Shown: one piece after another, positions 49,701-60,016 of the stretch | Layout: each line of letters opens with the position of its first letter | Position numbering within the stretch: the stretch's first letter is position 1 | Origin: Dreissena polymorpha | Taxonomy: Eukaryota > Mollusca > Bivalvia > Myida > Dreissenidae | Direction: 5' to 3' | Assembly (NCBI RefSeq): GCF_020536995.1 | Contig: NC_068363.1 | Span: forward strand, 3,648,349-3,712,348 | DNA: 64,000 nt | The notes under the pieces: model-generated | The model's database searches: none | Told to the model about the DNA's origin: nothing | Seen by the model: the letters and a program-made list of their open reading frames with translations, nothing else | Position numbers and translations under genes: made by a program

Positions 49701-51765
49701 TTGAAGCAGAATCATACTTTTCTATGCAAGGATTTAAAAATGATCTTGATTTAGACTCCTTAAAATTATCAGCCATGAATCATTTTGATGCAAATATAAC
49801 CAGGAAGCTTACACTACAACATATAATGAAGATTTATTTTTTATTTATTTTTTATTTAATATCTGTTTTTAATGAAAGTCGTTTAAATTTAATTAAAGTA
49901 AAAATAAACAAAATAACACTCGTTTTTCACGATGTATGCTGTATAACGTAGCATTACAGCAGAAAAAAAAATCAGAATCTAGACTAAAGAGAAGAAAGTT
50001 TTTAACCATGAAAATGTCAAATGCATAGTTAATATTAGCCTACAAATAACATTAAGCTAAACTGTAAGGTTACACGATGAAATCTATGTATGAAGGGTAT
50101 GAAATACGGTAATAAATTATCGTTGAAAATGTTCTATTATATTTACGACGCCAGATTTTCCAGGCTGCTACATCAATAGTAAACAGCACTTCTAATGCAA
50201 CAATTGTATAATTTAATTTTAAAAAGTCGGCGCTGGATATAAAATTGAAATGTCTTTGATGTTTTAGAAGAGAAGTTTAAGAAATGTATTTCTTGTGTAT
50301 ATTTATCTTATATTTGGAAAATAATTATGTTCATGATTTCATCAAATCATATTTCTTGTAAGATTTGATCAACAAGCGTGTGATTGAATCCAGAAGATTT
50401 CAGATTGATCGATCGTAATTTCAGCCAGATAGTTGAACACAAGCACGTTCCACACGTGCAATACATATCTTACACAAGTATCATACCACACATAATAAAA
50501 GTTGGCTCTGCTATTACAATTACCTAATTTAAACAGTATAAAACATGTTTGAGACGAGTTGAACATGGGTGTAAAAACACAACCTTTGTAGCATAAAAGA
50601 ACTTAAATGCACCCGACTTCAGTAATAAATGATCGTTTCATCGACAATTAACTGACATTATGGGTTCTAGATGATATAAACATACAAATCTGTCTTCGGA
50701 GCTTTGATTTGACATACATGCAAGTGAGCATCAATATATACTTGTTTCGTGCTTGAAGGATTGAGATTTTAATGATTTTAGCTGACATTACTTATTCTTT
50801 ACATTGTGTCAATTAGTGACTCTTAGAATTTATGAAAAATGTAAATATTGCATAAAAAGTGCTCTGAAGTAAATGCAATCTAAATCACGGAGTCAAATCC
50901 ATAGCTTTCTGTACAGACTTTCAATACGCGTTTTGTTTACTAGTATATATCATGTTTAAATCTATTAAGCCTTAAACATGATTATATAAATCAATGATTT
51001 CAGTTGAAGCAGAATCATGCTTTTCTATGCAAATCTCAATTTAGACTGGGACTTAAAAATCTCAATTTAGACTGGGATTTAAAAATCTCAATTTAGACTG
51101 GGATTTAAAAATCTCTATTTAGACTGGGATTTAAAAATCTCAATTTAGACTGGTTAAAATTATCAACCTTGCATCTTTTTGATGCAAATATAACCAGGAA
51201 GTTATAATAAAATCATATATAATAAGTCATTTTTTAAAAAAGTATATCTCTCCAATGTATACTTTGAAACACTTACAGAACATTTAACAAATATGCAAAA
51301 AAGAAAATAACACTGGACTTCAGTTGTTTGGCCTCTGACAATTTCATTATATGTGGACATTTCAAACAAGATGTCATTCGACTCACGGTTTTCAAAATAT
51401 TTTGAAATCCATGACATCATACACAGGATGCTGAATTTACCAATATGATTTTTACACAAATAGATAAGCCATATATAATTTAATTCAATAAAAGAAAAAG
51501 TTCGTGTTCATGAAAAACACCGTTCTGATACGCGTATACCGACCTGACTCCAGACTTTGACATTAGCTCCGTCGAAATGATCCAATCTTTGCTCGTCGTA
51601 CCACTGGGCGGCCGGAGTTTTGATTCCCTTTGGAGCCTTAGGTGCCCCCAACATCCCTCCTTTAGGTCTACCATTGATAAGTCGCGGAATCCAGCCGTAA
51701 ATATGACTAACGCATGATAGCAAACAAAACAACTGAATAGTAGTGGGCGACGCCATCTTGAACAT
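40603..51765 (-). CDS. S28 serine carboxypeptidase (thymus-specific serine protease / K12H4.7-like), complete, ten exons
   Basis: S28 peptidases (PRCP, DPP7, PRSS16) are lysosomal or secreted enzymes that cleave near proline. Exons in transcription order: 51765-51544, 47828-47647, 46940-46804, 46061-45966, 45456-45321, 44809-44695, 44131-43930, 42076-41977, 41618-41410, 40712-40603. All borders are GT/AG and all phases agree. They total 1509 nt, or 502 residues, a normal family length. Residues about 8-24 form a signal peptide ([15 protein letters not shown]). The N-terminal signature [12 protein letters not shown] is at 54-65, [14 protein letters not shown] at 86-99, [10 protein letters not shown] at 124-133. 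The nucleophile is Ser178 in GGSYPG, the acid Asp445 in [10 protein letters not shown] and the base His470 in GTAHCA. NDT at 79-81 is a possible glycosylation site. The closest named relatives are PRSS16 and worm K12H4.7, judged from [13 protein letters not shown] and [12 protein letters not shown]. No inactivating change seen. Met1 or Met4 could start the protein. Confidence 0.93.
41410..41618 (-). CDS. S28 peptidase exon 9, with catalytic aspartate
   Basis: [20 protein letters not shown] ... [15 protein letters not shown]; Asp in SIDPWH. Acceptor TTTTTCAG, donor GTAGAC. Confidence 0.93.
41977..42076 (-). CDS. S28 peptidase exon 8
   Basis: [20 protein letters not shown] then [12 protein letters not shown]. 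Donor GTAGGT. Confidence 0.92.
42563..42720. mobile_element. Foldback element in S28 intron 7
   Basis: CATGGATGCTTGGTGAACAG, TCAAAACTG and CCTCGGTATCAG on the left are inverted on the right (CTGATACCTTGGGAATCGG, TTTTGACTGTTCACC, GCATCCATG). Similar CAGTTTGAACTGTT hairpins occur just to the left, at 42340-42460. Confidence 0.75.
43693..43850. repeat. Dispersed repeat R1, copy 2
   Basis: Same sequence and orientation as 19034-19200 (TTTTTGACGATGCTGCTTC ... CGAAGCAGCTCGTC). It lies in S28 intron 7, between exon 8 and exon 7. Confidence 0.75.
43930..44131 (-). CDS. S28 peptidase exon 7
   Basis: [40 protein letters not shown], then [20 protein letters not shown]. Donor GTAATT. Confidence 0.92.
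44695..44809 (-). CDS. S28 peptidase exon 6
   Basis: [20 protein letters not shown] then [18 protein letters not shown]. It matches the family's NFxGVVQYN segment and supplies the phase needed between exons 5 and 7. Confidence 0.9.
45321..45456 (-). CDS. S28 peptidase exon 5
   Basis: [20 protein letters not shown], then [20 protein letters not shown], ending EQKF. Donor GTGAGC. Confidence 0.9.
45966..46061 (-). CDS. S28 peptidase exon 4
   Basis: [20 protein letters not shown] then [16 protein letters not shown] ends about 13 bases upstream of the acceptor. Confidence 0.92.
46074..46386. mobile_element. TIR element with ATGCCCC ends (family Q), copy next to S28 exon 4
   Basis: Starts CAAGATATGTGTTTGTCAGA, AACACAATGCCCCCT and ends CCGAGGGCAT followed by AAAAATAAC. 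The body shares CATGCATGCCAAATAT and AAAAGTTATGGC with 48815-49168. Its left edge is about 13 bases from the exon 4 acceptor. Confidence 0.8.
46804..46940 (-). CDS. S28 peptidase exon 3, with catalytic serine
   Basis: [20 protein letters not shown] ... [11 protein letters not shown]. The acceptor TTTTTTCCAG is duplicated about 230 bases upstream, on the other side of a MITE. Confidence 0.93.
46958..47161. mobile_element. MITE, TAACCCATTTATGC type, copy 2, in S28 intron 2
   Basis: Same left end and body as 33496-33664. The right part differs: GATGAGACGCCGCATCATGC is followed by its own inverse (GCATGATGCGGCGTCTCATC). It is flanked by near-identical 28-30 bp repeats that include the exon 3 splice acceptor. 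Confidence 0.75.
47647..47828 (-). CDS. S28 peptidase exon 2
   Basis: [20 protein letters not shown], then [13 protein letters not shown], ending YYGESHPV. Acceptor TTTGCAG, donor GTATGT, phase 2 exit. Confidence 0.92.
47996..48237. mobile_element. Palindromic MITE, family P, copy 4, in S28 intron 1
   Basis: GAGTCGCGTTCTGAGAAAAC on the left is inverted at the right as GTTTTCTCAGAACGCGACTC. Inner modules are as in the other copies. This is the cleanest copy. Confidence 0.9.
48815..49168. mobile_element. TIR element with ATGTCCCC ends (family Q), in S28 intron 1
   Basis: CAAGAAATGTGTTTGTCAGA, AACACTATGTCCCCTTC at the left; GTGGGGGACAT then AAAAAGTCGG at the right. Contains (CAAA)n-like sequence at about 49085-49125 and TGACCTTGACCTTTCACC. 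The paralogous empty site at about 50215-50225 marks its edges. Confidence 0.85.
51031..51151. repeat. 26-bp tandem repeat, about 4.7 units
   Basis: The unit AAATCTCAATTTAGACTGGG plus AYTTAA is repeated almost without change inside copy 2 of the intron 1 duplication. Confidence 0.95.
51544..51765 (-). CDS. S28 peptidase exon 1
   Basis: Signal peptide, propeptide-like stretch and the [12 protein letters not shown] motif; ends KVWSQ, donor GTCGGT, phase 0. Confidence 0.9.
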
Positions 51766-51769
51766 GTAT

Positions 51770-52649
51770 GCTGATCATGTGTGATAATCACATGATGTTC
51801 AGTCATTTACTGCTTACGGCGCGAAATTTAAACCATGTCAAGTTTGAGTTTATTTATAGATAATTCGTCTCATTAATCACGCATGTTTTATAAGCACAAA
51901 ATCACTCGTAATTATTTTACGTCTACTAAAAAGTGACCTATCGTGTTTTCATAACATAAATATAGATCTAGTTAAAGCCACACAACTTATTTGGCATAGT
52001 TAATTTGAGATGAGAAACATATTTTATCTATGCCAATAAGAATATATATATGGTGGTAACAAGGTAGAAATCCGTCTTTTGCGCTTTAAAACTTAAAAAT
52101 AATCGCGTTTGTCGAAATGGACGTATACGTCTAGAAATCCAAATTTCGATTTTAAAAGCGTTACAGTTTGACAAATAATAAATAACTTTCTAACTAGGCT
52201 ATAGATTTAATTTTATCTATGTGAATTACAATATATCTTGTGGTTACAAGGTAGAATCCGTCTTGTCTGCGCTTTAAAACTAAAAAATAATCGCGTTTGA
52301 CGAAATTGACGTAAATGTATAGAAATCCTACTTTCGTGTGTCTTTGTTTGAAAACATAAAATGTTAACTCCGGGGAATGTGCAATATACCAGTATCGCAA
52401 CAAAAAAAAAAAACGATTGTCATCTTGTCTTGTGTAATTGTAATACAAAACAACGTGGTGCTATTCATGAGAGCTTGACACTAAGTACTCCAATAAAGCG
52501 CACGACAATTTACAAGTAACAAACTGAGTATTGATACCTGTAACAAAAAGCAATCTGTGCTGCCATAAACCAGTATTGCAACAAACAGTTATAAAAGTGG
52601 TACCCATCTTGAAATTGTCTTGTGTAAATGTAATAAAAACAACGTGGTG
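51770..52649. other. Upstream region of the S28 gene with diverged direct repeats
   Basis: 52025-52145 and 52213-52335 are diverged direct copies (AATCGCGTTTGTCGAAATGG against AATCGCGTTTGACGAAATTG). 52380-52459 and 52561-52649 are also copies, both ending AACAACGTGGTG. I see no confident promoter element. Confidence 0.6.
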
Positions 52650-52883
52650 TATGGCACGCCTGAACCACAAAAATGAGAAAAACTAAGTTTAAGTTACTTA
52701 AACTAGGTTTTTCTCTACTTAAATTCAATTTAAGTTACTTAATTCGAATTAACGCACAAAAATGAGAAAAACTAAGTTTAAGTAACTTAAACTTAGTTTT
52801 TCACTACTTAAACTCAATTTAAGTAACTTAATTCGAATTAACGCTACTAAATGCATTAAGTAGTTAAGAAGAGTTATTTTCTA

Positions 52884-54237
52884 TATGGCACGCCTGAACC
52901 ACAAAAATGAGAAAAACTAAGTTTAAGTTACTTAAACTAGGTTTTTCTCTACTTAAATTCAATTTAAGTTACTTAATTCGAATTAACGCTGCTTAAAATG
53001 AATTTAAGTAGTTTTTGTGGTTCCCGCGGCGTTAACGCTAATTAAAACACCGAAAATGCATTAACGGTGCTTAATGGTAATTTTCTTACTTAAGTTGAAT
53101 TAATTCAACTTAACAAGGATTTTCTCTATCAATTGTACTATTTTCAATTAAGTTGCGTTAAAATAGGTTTTTCTACTTAAAATATGTTTTTAGTTACACG
53201 AATTCAACTTTAGTAAGGAATTTTACTTAAGTTGTAAAGTCGAATTGTTTTGATTGGTCAGTTAATGATCCGGAAGACCTAAGCCAATCAGAAAAGACAA
53301 TAGTGCACTCAGACTTAAAATATCACCTGGGTAATTTCTGATATGTGTACTTTTTGGGATTGTTTACTTATAAGTTCACTGCCAATACTGAGATACTGGA
53401 GACTGTTTTTTTTCCATTTAAATACTAAAATCAAAGCCAAAATTTACATGTATAGAATATAATTAAGTTGGATTCGGTGACACGATATAATCTTTAATTT
53501 CTACCTGGGACATATAATATAGTCCCAGTTTCTACATACAAGCTGGTATGACTACTCGTATACAAGACAAGTTATTACTACAGGTAAATGCGATATGACC
53601 CGGAAATATATAGACGGGCGGATCGTTTTTGATGTTTATTGCATAGTTACTGACTGTCAGCAAAATTTGATGATGAAAGGGTGTTTTGAATGTTATTCCA
53701 GACTAAAACAAATTTTAGCTGACTTAAGATTCTAATCCAAATTTATAATATCTGTATTTTTTGCTCGTACCACATGGCAATCTTTTTCTTCCGACCTCGG
53801 GCATGAATTTATTAACAAACCTGACAACCAATCAAAACGCTTGTTTCATATGCTTATTTTCGGACGCGAGTTTTGACTTAACGATAATTAATAATTCAAC
53901 TTAAGTAAAAATTTTATTACTTAAGTAATAATTAAATACAATTAACGATGCGAAAGCACTTAAATTAATTTTAAGCAGCGTTAAATGCAATTTAAGTAAC
54001 TTAACGGTAATAAAAATCAATTTTTGTTGTTCGGGCGCACTTAACGAGTTAAACTAAGTTTTTCTCTGCTTAATTCATTTTTCTCACATAAATAGAAAAT
54101 AACTCTTCTTAACTACTTAATGCATTTAGTAGCGTTAATTCGAATTAAGTTACTTAAATTGAGTTTAAGTAGTGAAAAACTAAGTTTAAGTTACTTAAAC
54201 TTAGTTTTTCTCTTTTTTGTGGTTCAGGCGTGCCATA
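52884..54237. mobile_element. Candidate complete non-autonomous copy of the TATGGCACGCC element
   Basis: Has the end sequence in both orientations at its borders (1354 bp) and no transposase frame. The right flank GGTACGAGCAAAAAATACAG also follows GCCATGT at about 55627-55650, showing where the right edge joined older DNA. Confidence 0.55.
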
Positions 54238-54390
54238 GGTACGAGCAAAAAATACAGATATTATAAATTTGGATTAGAATCTTAAGTCAGCTAAAATTTG
54301 TTTTAGTCTGGAATAACATTCAAAACACCCTTTCATCATCAAATTTTGCTGACAGTCAGTAACTATGCAATAAACATCAAAAACGATCCG

Positions 54391-55243
54391 TGTTTTGCAT
54401 CAGAAAATATTATACTGGTCAGGAGGTCCTGTAAGTGTGGTCACCTTACTGGACCTCCAATTTTTTTACCAGTCATGTCCTGAGGTCCTGTGAGTTTGGC
54501 TGGGACTGTAAGATATGCATTGCGGTTTAGATCTATTTAAAACAATTAGCCTAACATTTTTTTATACCTTTATCTGGAATTTGGGAATGAATTTAATTTA
54601 ATCCAGGAAATCGGGAAAGGACTCAAAGGAGCAAAATAATAGGTACAGGATTTCGGGATGGGACTCCCTCCTTACCCCCTTTATGCATGACAGGCCAAAA
54701 AGTTTGTTATATTTAGCATTCTACTCACCATAACGATCAACTGAATGACTGCTGTGTTGAGCATGTTGAGTCAAATCAGGGAGACTATCTCTGACTAACA
54801 CTACTGACTGGATGGTGCTCTTCAGTAAATCCTCTGGGACGGTGTGGTCATTCTCAAGTCTCTGCAAGTTTGTAAGAAGACTGGCGATCTGGGTGCGAGC
54901 TGCAGAAACGTCAAGGTTGCCGTTCTGTTTGCCTCTCTGTACATCTCTGAGTGTTATTGAAACTCTTTCAAGAACACTGTCAGCTGTAGGTAAATGCGTG
55001 CGTTGTAACCGATCCATTGCAAAATTGTAAATGGCGGTAGAAGAATATCCTTTCCTGTTTACGTTTGTTACGACGTTTCTGATTGGCTTAGGTCTTCCGG
55101 ATCATTAACTGACCAATCAAAACAATTCGACTTTACAACTTAAGTAAAATTCCTTACTAAAGTTGAATTCGTGTAACTAAAAACATATTTTAAGTAGAAA
55201 AACCTATTTTAACGCAACTTAATTGAAAATAGTACAATTGATA
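54391..55243 (-). repeat. Left arm of an 850-bp inverted duplication
   Basis: Nearly identical, inverted, to 57050-57904. Contains the promoter region, the first coding exon and the start of the intron of a transposon-linked gene. Spacer about 1.8 kb. Confidence 0.9.
54729..55017 (-). CDS. First exon of a transposon-linked gene, inverted copy
   Basis: Starts MDRLQRTHLPTADSVLERVS and ends with HSSHSVDRYG at a GTGAGT donor, 96 codons plus one base. It differs from 57277-57565 by Glu for Asp after HTVP. Just upstream on its strand are 400 bases of the transposon terminus, so ATG lies about 470 bases inside the element end. No continuation is seen, because the duplicated arm stops at 54391. Confidence 0.55.
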
Positions 55244-57049
55244 GAGAAAATCCTTGTTAAGTTGAATTAATTCAACTTAAGTAAGAAAATTACCATTAAG
55301 CACCGTTAATGCATTTTCGGTGTTTTAATTAGCGTTAACGCCGCGGGAACCACAAAAACTACTTAAATTCATTTTAAGCAGCGTTAATTCGAATTAAGTA
55401 ACTTAAATTAAATTTAAGTAGAGAAAAACCTAGTTTAAGTAACTTAAACTTAGTTTTTCTCATTTTTGTGGTTCAGGCGTGCCATATAAGTAATAAAATT
55501 TTTACTTAAGTTGAATTATTAATTATCGTTAAGTCAAAACTCGCGTCCGAAAATAAGCATATGAAACAAGCGTTTTGATTGGTTGTCAGGTTTGTTAATA
55601 AATTCAGGCCCGAGGTCGGAAGAAAAAGATTGCCATGTGGTACGAGCAAAAAATACAGATATTATAAATTTGGATTAGAATCTTAAGTCAGCTAAAATTT
55701 GTTTTAGTCTGGAATAACATTCAAAACACCCTTTCATCATCAAATTTTGCTGACAGTCAGTAACTATGCAATAAACATCAAAAACGATCCGCCCGTCTAT
55801 ATATTTCCGGGTCATATCGCATTTACCTGTAGTAATAACTTGTCTTGTATACGAGTAGTCATACCAGCTTGTATGTAGAAACTGGGACTATATTATATGT
55901 CCCAGGTAGAAATTAAAGATTATATCGTGTCACCGAATCCAACTTAATTATATTCTATACATGTAAATGTTGGCTTTGATTTTAGTATTTAAATGGAAAA
56001 AAAAACAGTCTCCAGTATCTCAGTATTGGCAGTGAACTTATAAGTAAACAATCCCAAAAAGTACACATATCAGAAATTACCCAGGTGATATTTTAAGTCT
56101 GAGTGCACTATTGTCTTTTAAAATAATTTTAAATGTAAAAAAAGAAAAAAATGTACTGTTAACATATTATTTAGAAACATATCTAACTTAAGTGTTCTGA
56201 TTTTTCCCCTTTAGAAATAAATAGTTTAGACAGAGACATATATTCAGTATATATTCCCAGTTTAGATATTAATTAAAAGAACTAATGTATGCATTTGTTA
56301 AATGTCATTCGTTCTTCCGAAATATTATCCTATATTGTTTGATGAGATTCAAAATAAACCTAATTAAGAATTTAATTGTTGTTTTAGTGCAGCAGTTAAC
56401 AATTTATATTTTTTTATGAGTGTGTAAATATTGCAATGGTAACAAACGAATCCATAATACAGTATTAAAAATGTCATGAGGATCAGTGATTGCTCGTTAA
56501 TTGTCTTTCATATCCTGTATTTGTTATTTCAGTTCCCTTTTTAAAAACAACCAACATTTTGTTGTTGTTTTAACAGTATTGGTAATTGTCTAGTTAATTG
56601 AAGGGTACCCCTTGATTACACATACACGATTACGACGTTTCTGATTGGCTTAGGTCTTCCGGATCATTAACTGACCAATCAAAACAATTCGACTTTACAA
56701 CTTAAGTAAAATTCCTTACTAAAGTTGAATTCGTGTAACTAAAAACATATTTTAAGTAGAAAAACCTATTTTAACGCAACTTAATTGAAAATAGTACAAT
56801 TGATAGAGAAAATCCTTGTTAAGTTGAATTAATTCAACTTAAGTAAGAAAATTACCATTAAGCACCGTTAATGCATTTTCGGTGTTTTAATTAGCGTTAA
56901 CGCCGCGGGAACCACAAAAACTACTTAAATTCATTTTAAGCAGCGTTAATTCGAATTAAGTAACTTAAATTGAATTTAAGTAGAGAAAAACCTAGTTTAA
57001 GTAACTTAAACTTAGTTTTTCTCATTTTTGTGGTTCAGGCGTGCCATAA

Positions 57050-57904
57050 TAATCAATTGTACTGTTTTCAATTAAGTTGCGTTAAAATAGGTTTTTCTAC
57101 TTAAAATATGTTTTTAGTTACACGAATTCAACTTTAGTAAGGAATTTTACTTAAGTTGTAAAGTCGAATTGTTTTGATTGGTCAGTTAATGATCCGGAAG
57201 ACCTAAGCCAATCAGAAACGTCGTAACAAACGTAAACAGGAAAGGATTTTCTTCTACCGCCATTTACAATTTTGCAATGGATCGGTTACAACGCACGCAT
57301 TTACCTACAGCTGACAGTGTTCTTGAAAGAGTTTCAATAACACTCAGAGATGTACAGAGAGGCAAACAGAACGGCAACCTTGACGTTTCTGCAGCTCGCA
57401 CCCAGATCGCCAGTCTTCTTACAAACTTGCAGAGACTTGAGAATGACCACACCGTCCCAGATGATTTACTGAAGAGCACCATCCAGTCAGTAGTGTTAGT
57501 CAGAGATAGTCTCCCTGATTTGACTCAACATGCTCAACACAGCAGTCATTCAGTTGATCGTTATGGTGAGTAGAATGCTAAATATAACAAACTTTTTGGC
57601 CTGTCATGCATAAAGGGGGTAAGGAGGGAGTCCCATCCCGAAATCCTGTACCTATTATTTTGCTCCTTTGAGTCCTTTCCCGATTTCCTGGATTAAATTA
57701 AATTCATTCCCAAATTCCAGATAAAGGTATAAAAAAATGTTAGGCAAATTGTTTTAAATAGATCTAAACCGCAATGCATATCTTACAGTCCCAGCCAAAC
57801 TCACAGGACCTCAGGACATGACTGGTAAAAAAATTGGAGGTCCAGTAAGGTGACCACACTTACAGGACCTCCTGACCAGTATAATATTTTCTGATGCAAA
57901 ACAT
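57050..57904 (+). repeat. Right arm of the 850-bp inverted duplication
   Basis: Mate of 54391-55243. The match ends at TGCAAAAC, about 57904, after which the sequence continues uniquely to the right, so this copy may be the one joined to the rest of the gene. Confidence 0.9.
57277..57565 (+). CDS. First exon of a transposon-linked gene
   Basis: MDRLQRTHLPTADSVLERVS, ITLRDVQRGKQNGNLDVSAA, RTQIASLLTNLQRLENDHTV ... HSVDRYG, then donor GTGAGT. A soluble helical N-terminus. I recall that integrase-core (rve-type) transposase-like genes of fish and molluscs begin with a similar helical leader ending near a YG/GRP motif, so this may be exon 1 of such a gene. That is a weak inference. Later exons were not found in 57.6-61 kb. 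Confidence 0.55.
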
Positions 57905-58523
57905 AAATAAAGGACCGTCCAGTAAAAATTTTTAAGGTCCTGTAAAAGTTTTGATATTACAGGACCTCCTGTCCAGTAAAAATAAATTGAATTTGGCTGG
58001 GACTGATCTTAAGTTTTTATTCGCATCAAATTTTCTGTTTTTAAATTCTCACAAGAAACTTGTGTGTTTATTTTATAATTCTGATGTAAAATTTGAAAAA
58101 AATTCCAAATTCTGGATAGGAATCCAGATTCTTGATAACATTTTTCCTTAATTCCTTAAGAAATTTAACGACATTCCCAATATCCCGGAGTTAAAATTGC
58201 TTCATCCTTGAGTCCCCATGAAAAGCCTTCCCCTCGCCATGGATATACTGTTTATGATATTTTCGTGCATGTTCATGTATAGTCTGTTTTCAAATGCTGT
58301 CCAGGTAGGAATACATGGGGTCCTCTTGTATTATATATTAAAGCTGGAAAAAAACAATTTTTAACCAGGTGTTTCTCAGAAACCCCGTATTTTAATCAGT
58401 ACAAACAGGTTGATCCACTCCCATTCACGTGTGGCCCGTCACGGATGAAGCCTGACTTGAAATGTTATTCTGGCACCACTATATTTCACAATATTATACC
58501 TCCCCATTTCCTGTCTTATCTAA

Positions 58524-58911
58524 GGCCAAAGAAAAATGATTGTTGGTTTCCCCTAACATGGACAAAAAAATCAGACCCGGCAGGCAGGAATTTTTTTTTT
58601 TTTTTTTTTTAATTCTTAAATGGAATGTGTAATGCTTTATTTTTTTCTAAAGATGCAGATTAAACATGTGAAAGATATTGAATTGAAGTGTCAGTTTGCC
58701 CTTAAAGCTTAGTTTAAAACTAATATGACACAATTTTGTTTATGAAAACAACATAAATTACAACCTCAATGTGTAGAAAAGACCAGGCAGGTAAACTTTT
58801 ATTTTTATTTTTTTCAAATAGCAAAAAAAAAATTTTATGACCAGGCACCTAAAAATTGACCCGTCCGGGTTAGGGGAAACCAACAATCATTTTTTTTGGC
58901 CTAATAAAATA
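58524..58911. mobile_element. Harbinger-like MITE 1
   Basis: Ends GGCCAAAGAAAAATGATTG, then TTGGTTTCCCCTAAC, inverted at the right as GTTAGGGGAAACCAA ... TTTTTTTTGGCC. Flanked by TAA on both sides (58521-58523 and 58912-58914). A TAA/TTA 3-bp target and GGCC ends are typical of PIF/Harbinger. Contains a T24 run near 58590. Confidence 0.8.
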
Positions 58912-59480
58912 TCTACTATATTATCATTTATGTAAAAAAAATTGACATGAATTTTATTTTCTGTTAATGTTTAACACAACAATCACATCTCAATATAATT
59001 ATGATCATGTAAGTTTTGTTTTCACAACAACAAGCAAAGAGTATCAAATGTTTAATCAGTGACAATTAACAAATTTATAAAGAGTTCCATTCAAGGTGTT
59101 GATTATTGTTTAAAAACAATTGGGATTCATTCCTTAATTGTATAATCTTTTGATGTTAATAAATTTTCTTTGTCAATTGAAATATGATTGACTAATCAGG
59201 AGTTTGTTTGTTAAACAAAATGTCAAATGGAAATTTGTTTTCAAATTAGAGAGTTGGCCAAAGGTATCATTTCTTATTTCATTTACCACTTCTGTTTGTT
59301 TATTGAAAACAAATTAAGTGCCAAATGTATCATTTAACTATTTTTTTTATTGTAAAAAAATGTTTCTATAAAATAGTCTAGATTACCATACAAATAGTAC
59401 CCCTCTGACAGGCTCTTTGTTCTGATATTGTTTGTCACTGATAAAACATCATTGGATAAATATTGGCAGATTATTCTTAG

Positions 59481-59902
59481 GCCAAAAAAAAAAAATATGT
59501 GTGTTTCCGGTTTCCCGACCGACCCTATTTTTTGGCCCCGACCCTAACATTTTTTTCAGCTTGTCAAAAAAAAAATTGTGTTCATGTCCGACCCTACCTT
59601 ATTTTAGCGCCAAAAGTTGTCAAACATCGAGATTTGTCTTTTACTAAGCATGTTTCACGATAAAAATCTGTCTGAATCGCGGTAAACTTGAGTTAAAACC
59701 ACGTTTTGCAAACCAACATGAAAAATTTCACAACTTCCGGTTTGGAGAGTATGTAATACCGGACCGGACTCGGAGAAACCCCGAAAAATTTCCGGATTTT
59801 ACCGATTTTCAAAAAAAAAAAAAAAAAAAAAAATTTTCCGACCTACCTACCCTATTTTTTCAGGCATGAAACCGGAAACACACATATTTTTTTTTTTTGG
59901 CC
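59481..59902. mobile_element. Harbinger-like MITE 2
   Basis: Ends GGCCAAAAAAAAAAAA, then TATGTGTGTTTCCGGTTTC, inverted at the right as GAAACCGGAAACACACATAT ... TTTTGGCC. Flanked by TTA at 59478-59480 and 59903-59905. Same general design as the MITE at 58524-58911. Confidence 0.85.
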
Positions 59903-60016
59903 TTATTGTTAAAAATTGTAAAACAGAATAGAGCCAGAATAGCTTTCTCAATGTGGACCAAATAAACCTGTATCATTTTGCTATTTTTTTTCAACTCGCT
60001 GGTAAATTACGGATTT

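Larger units (their letters stand above)
48480..51200. repeat. Segmental duplication inside S28 intron 1
   Basis: Two diverged copies in the same order: about 48480-49800 and about 50030-51200. Shared landmarks: GACGCCAGATTTTCCAGGCT at 48745 and 50149, AAAAAGTCGG at 49168 and 50221, CTGTACAGACTTTCAATAC at about 49450 and 50906, and GAAGCAGAATCATACTTTTC-like sequence at about 49700 and 51005. Shorter CTGTACAGAC repeats occur three times within copy 1 (49440-49640). Confidence 0.75.
52650..57048. mobile_element. Mosaic of nested and inverted copies of a TIR transposon (TATGGCACGCCTGAACCAC ends)
   Basis: Left-type ends TATGGCACGCCTGAACCACA occur at 52650 and 52884. Inverted right-type ends GTGGTTCAGGCGTGCCATA occur at 54219-54237, about 55468-55486 and about 57030-57048. 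The terminal 400 bases, rich in TTAAGT and TTAACG, are present at 52884-53274 (forward) and, inverted, at about 55090-55486 and 56640-57048. A second block (53266-53935) is inverted at 55487-56118, and part of it recurs at 54238-54390. Several insertions and an inversion or hairpin-type duplication are needed to explain this. Ends of the form TAT...ATA would suit IS3EU-like elements, but I am not sure of the superfamily. Confidence 0.75.
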
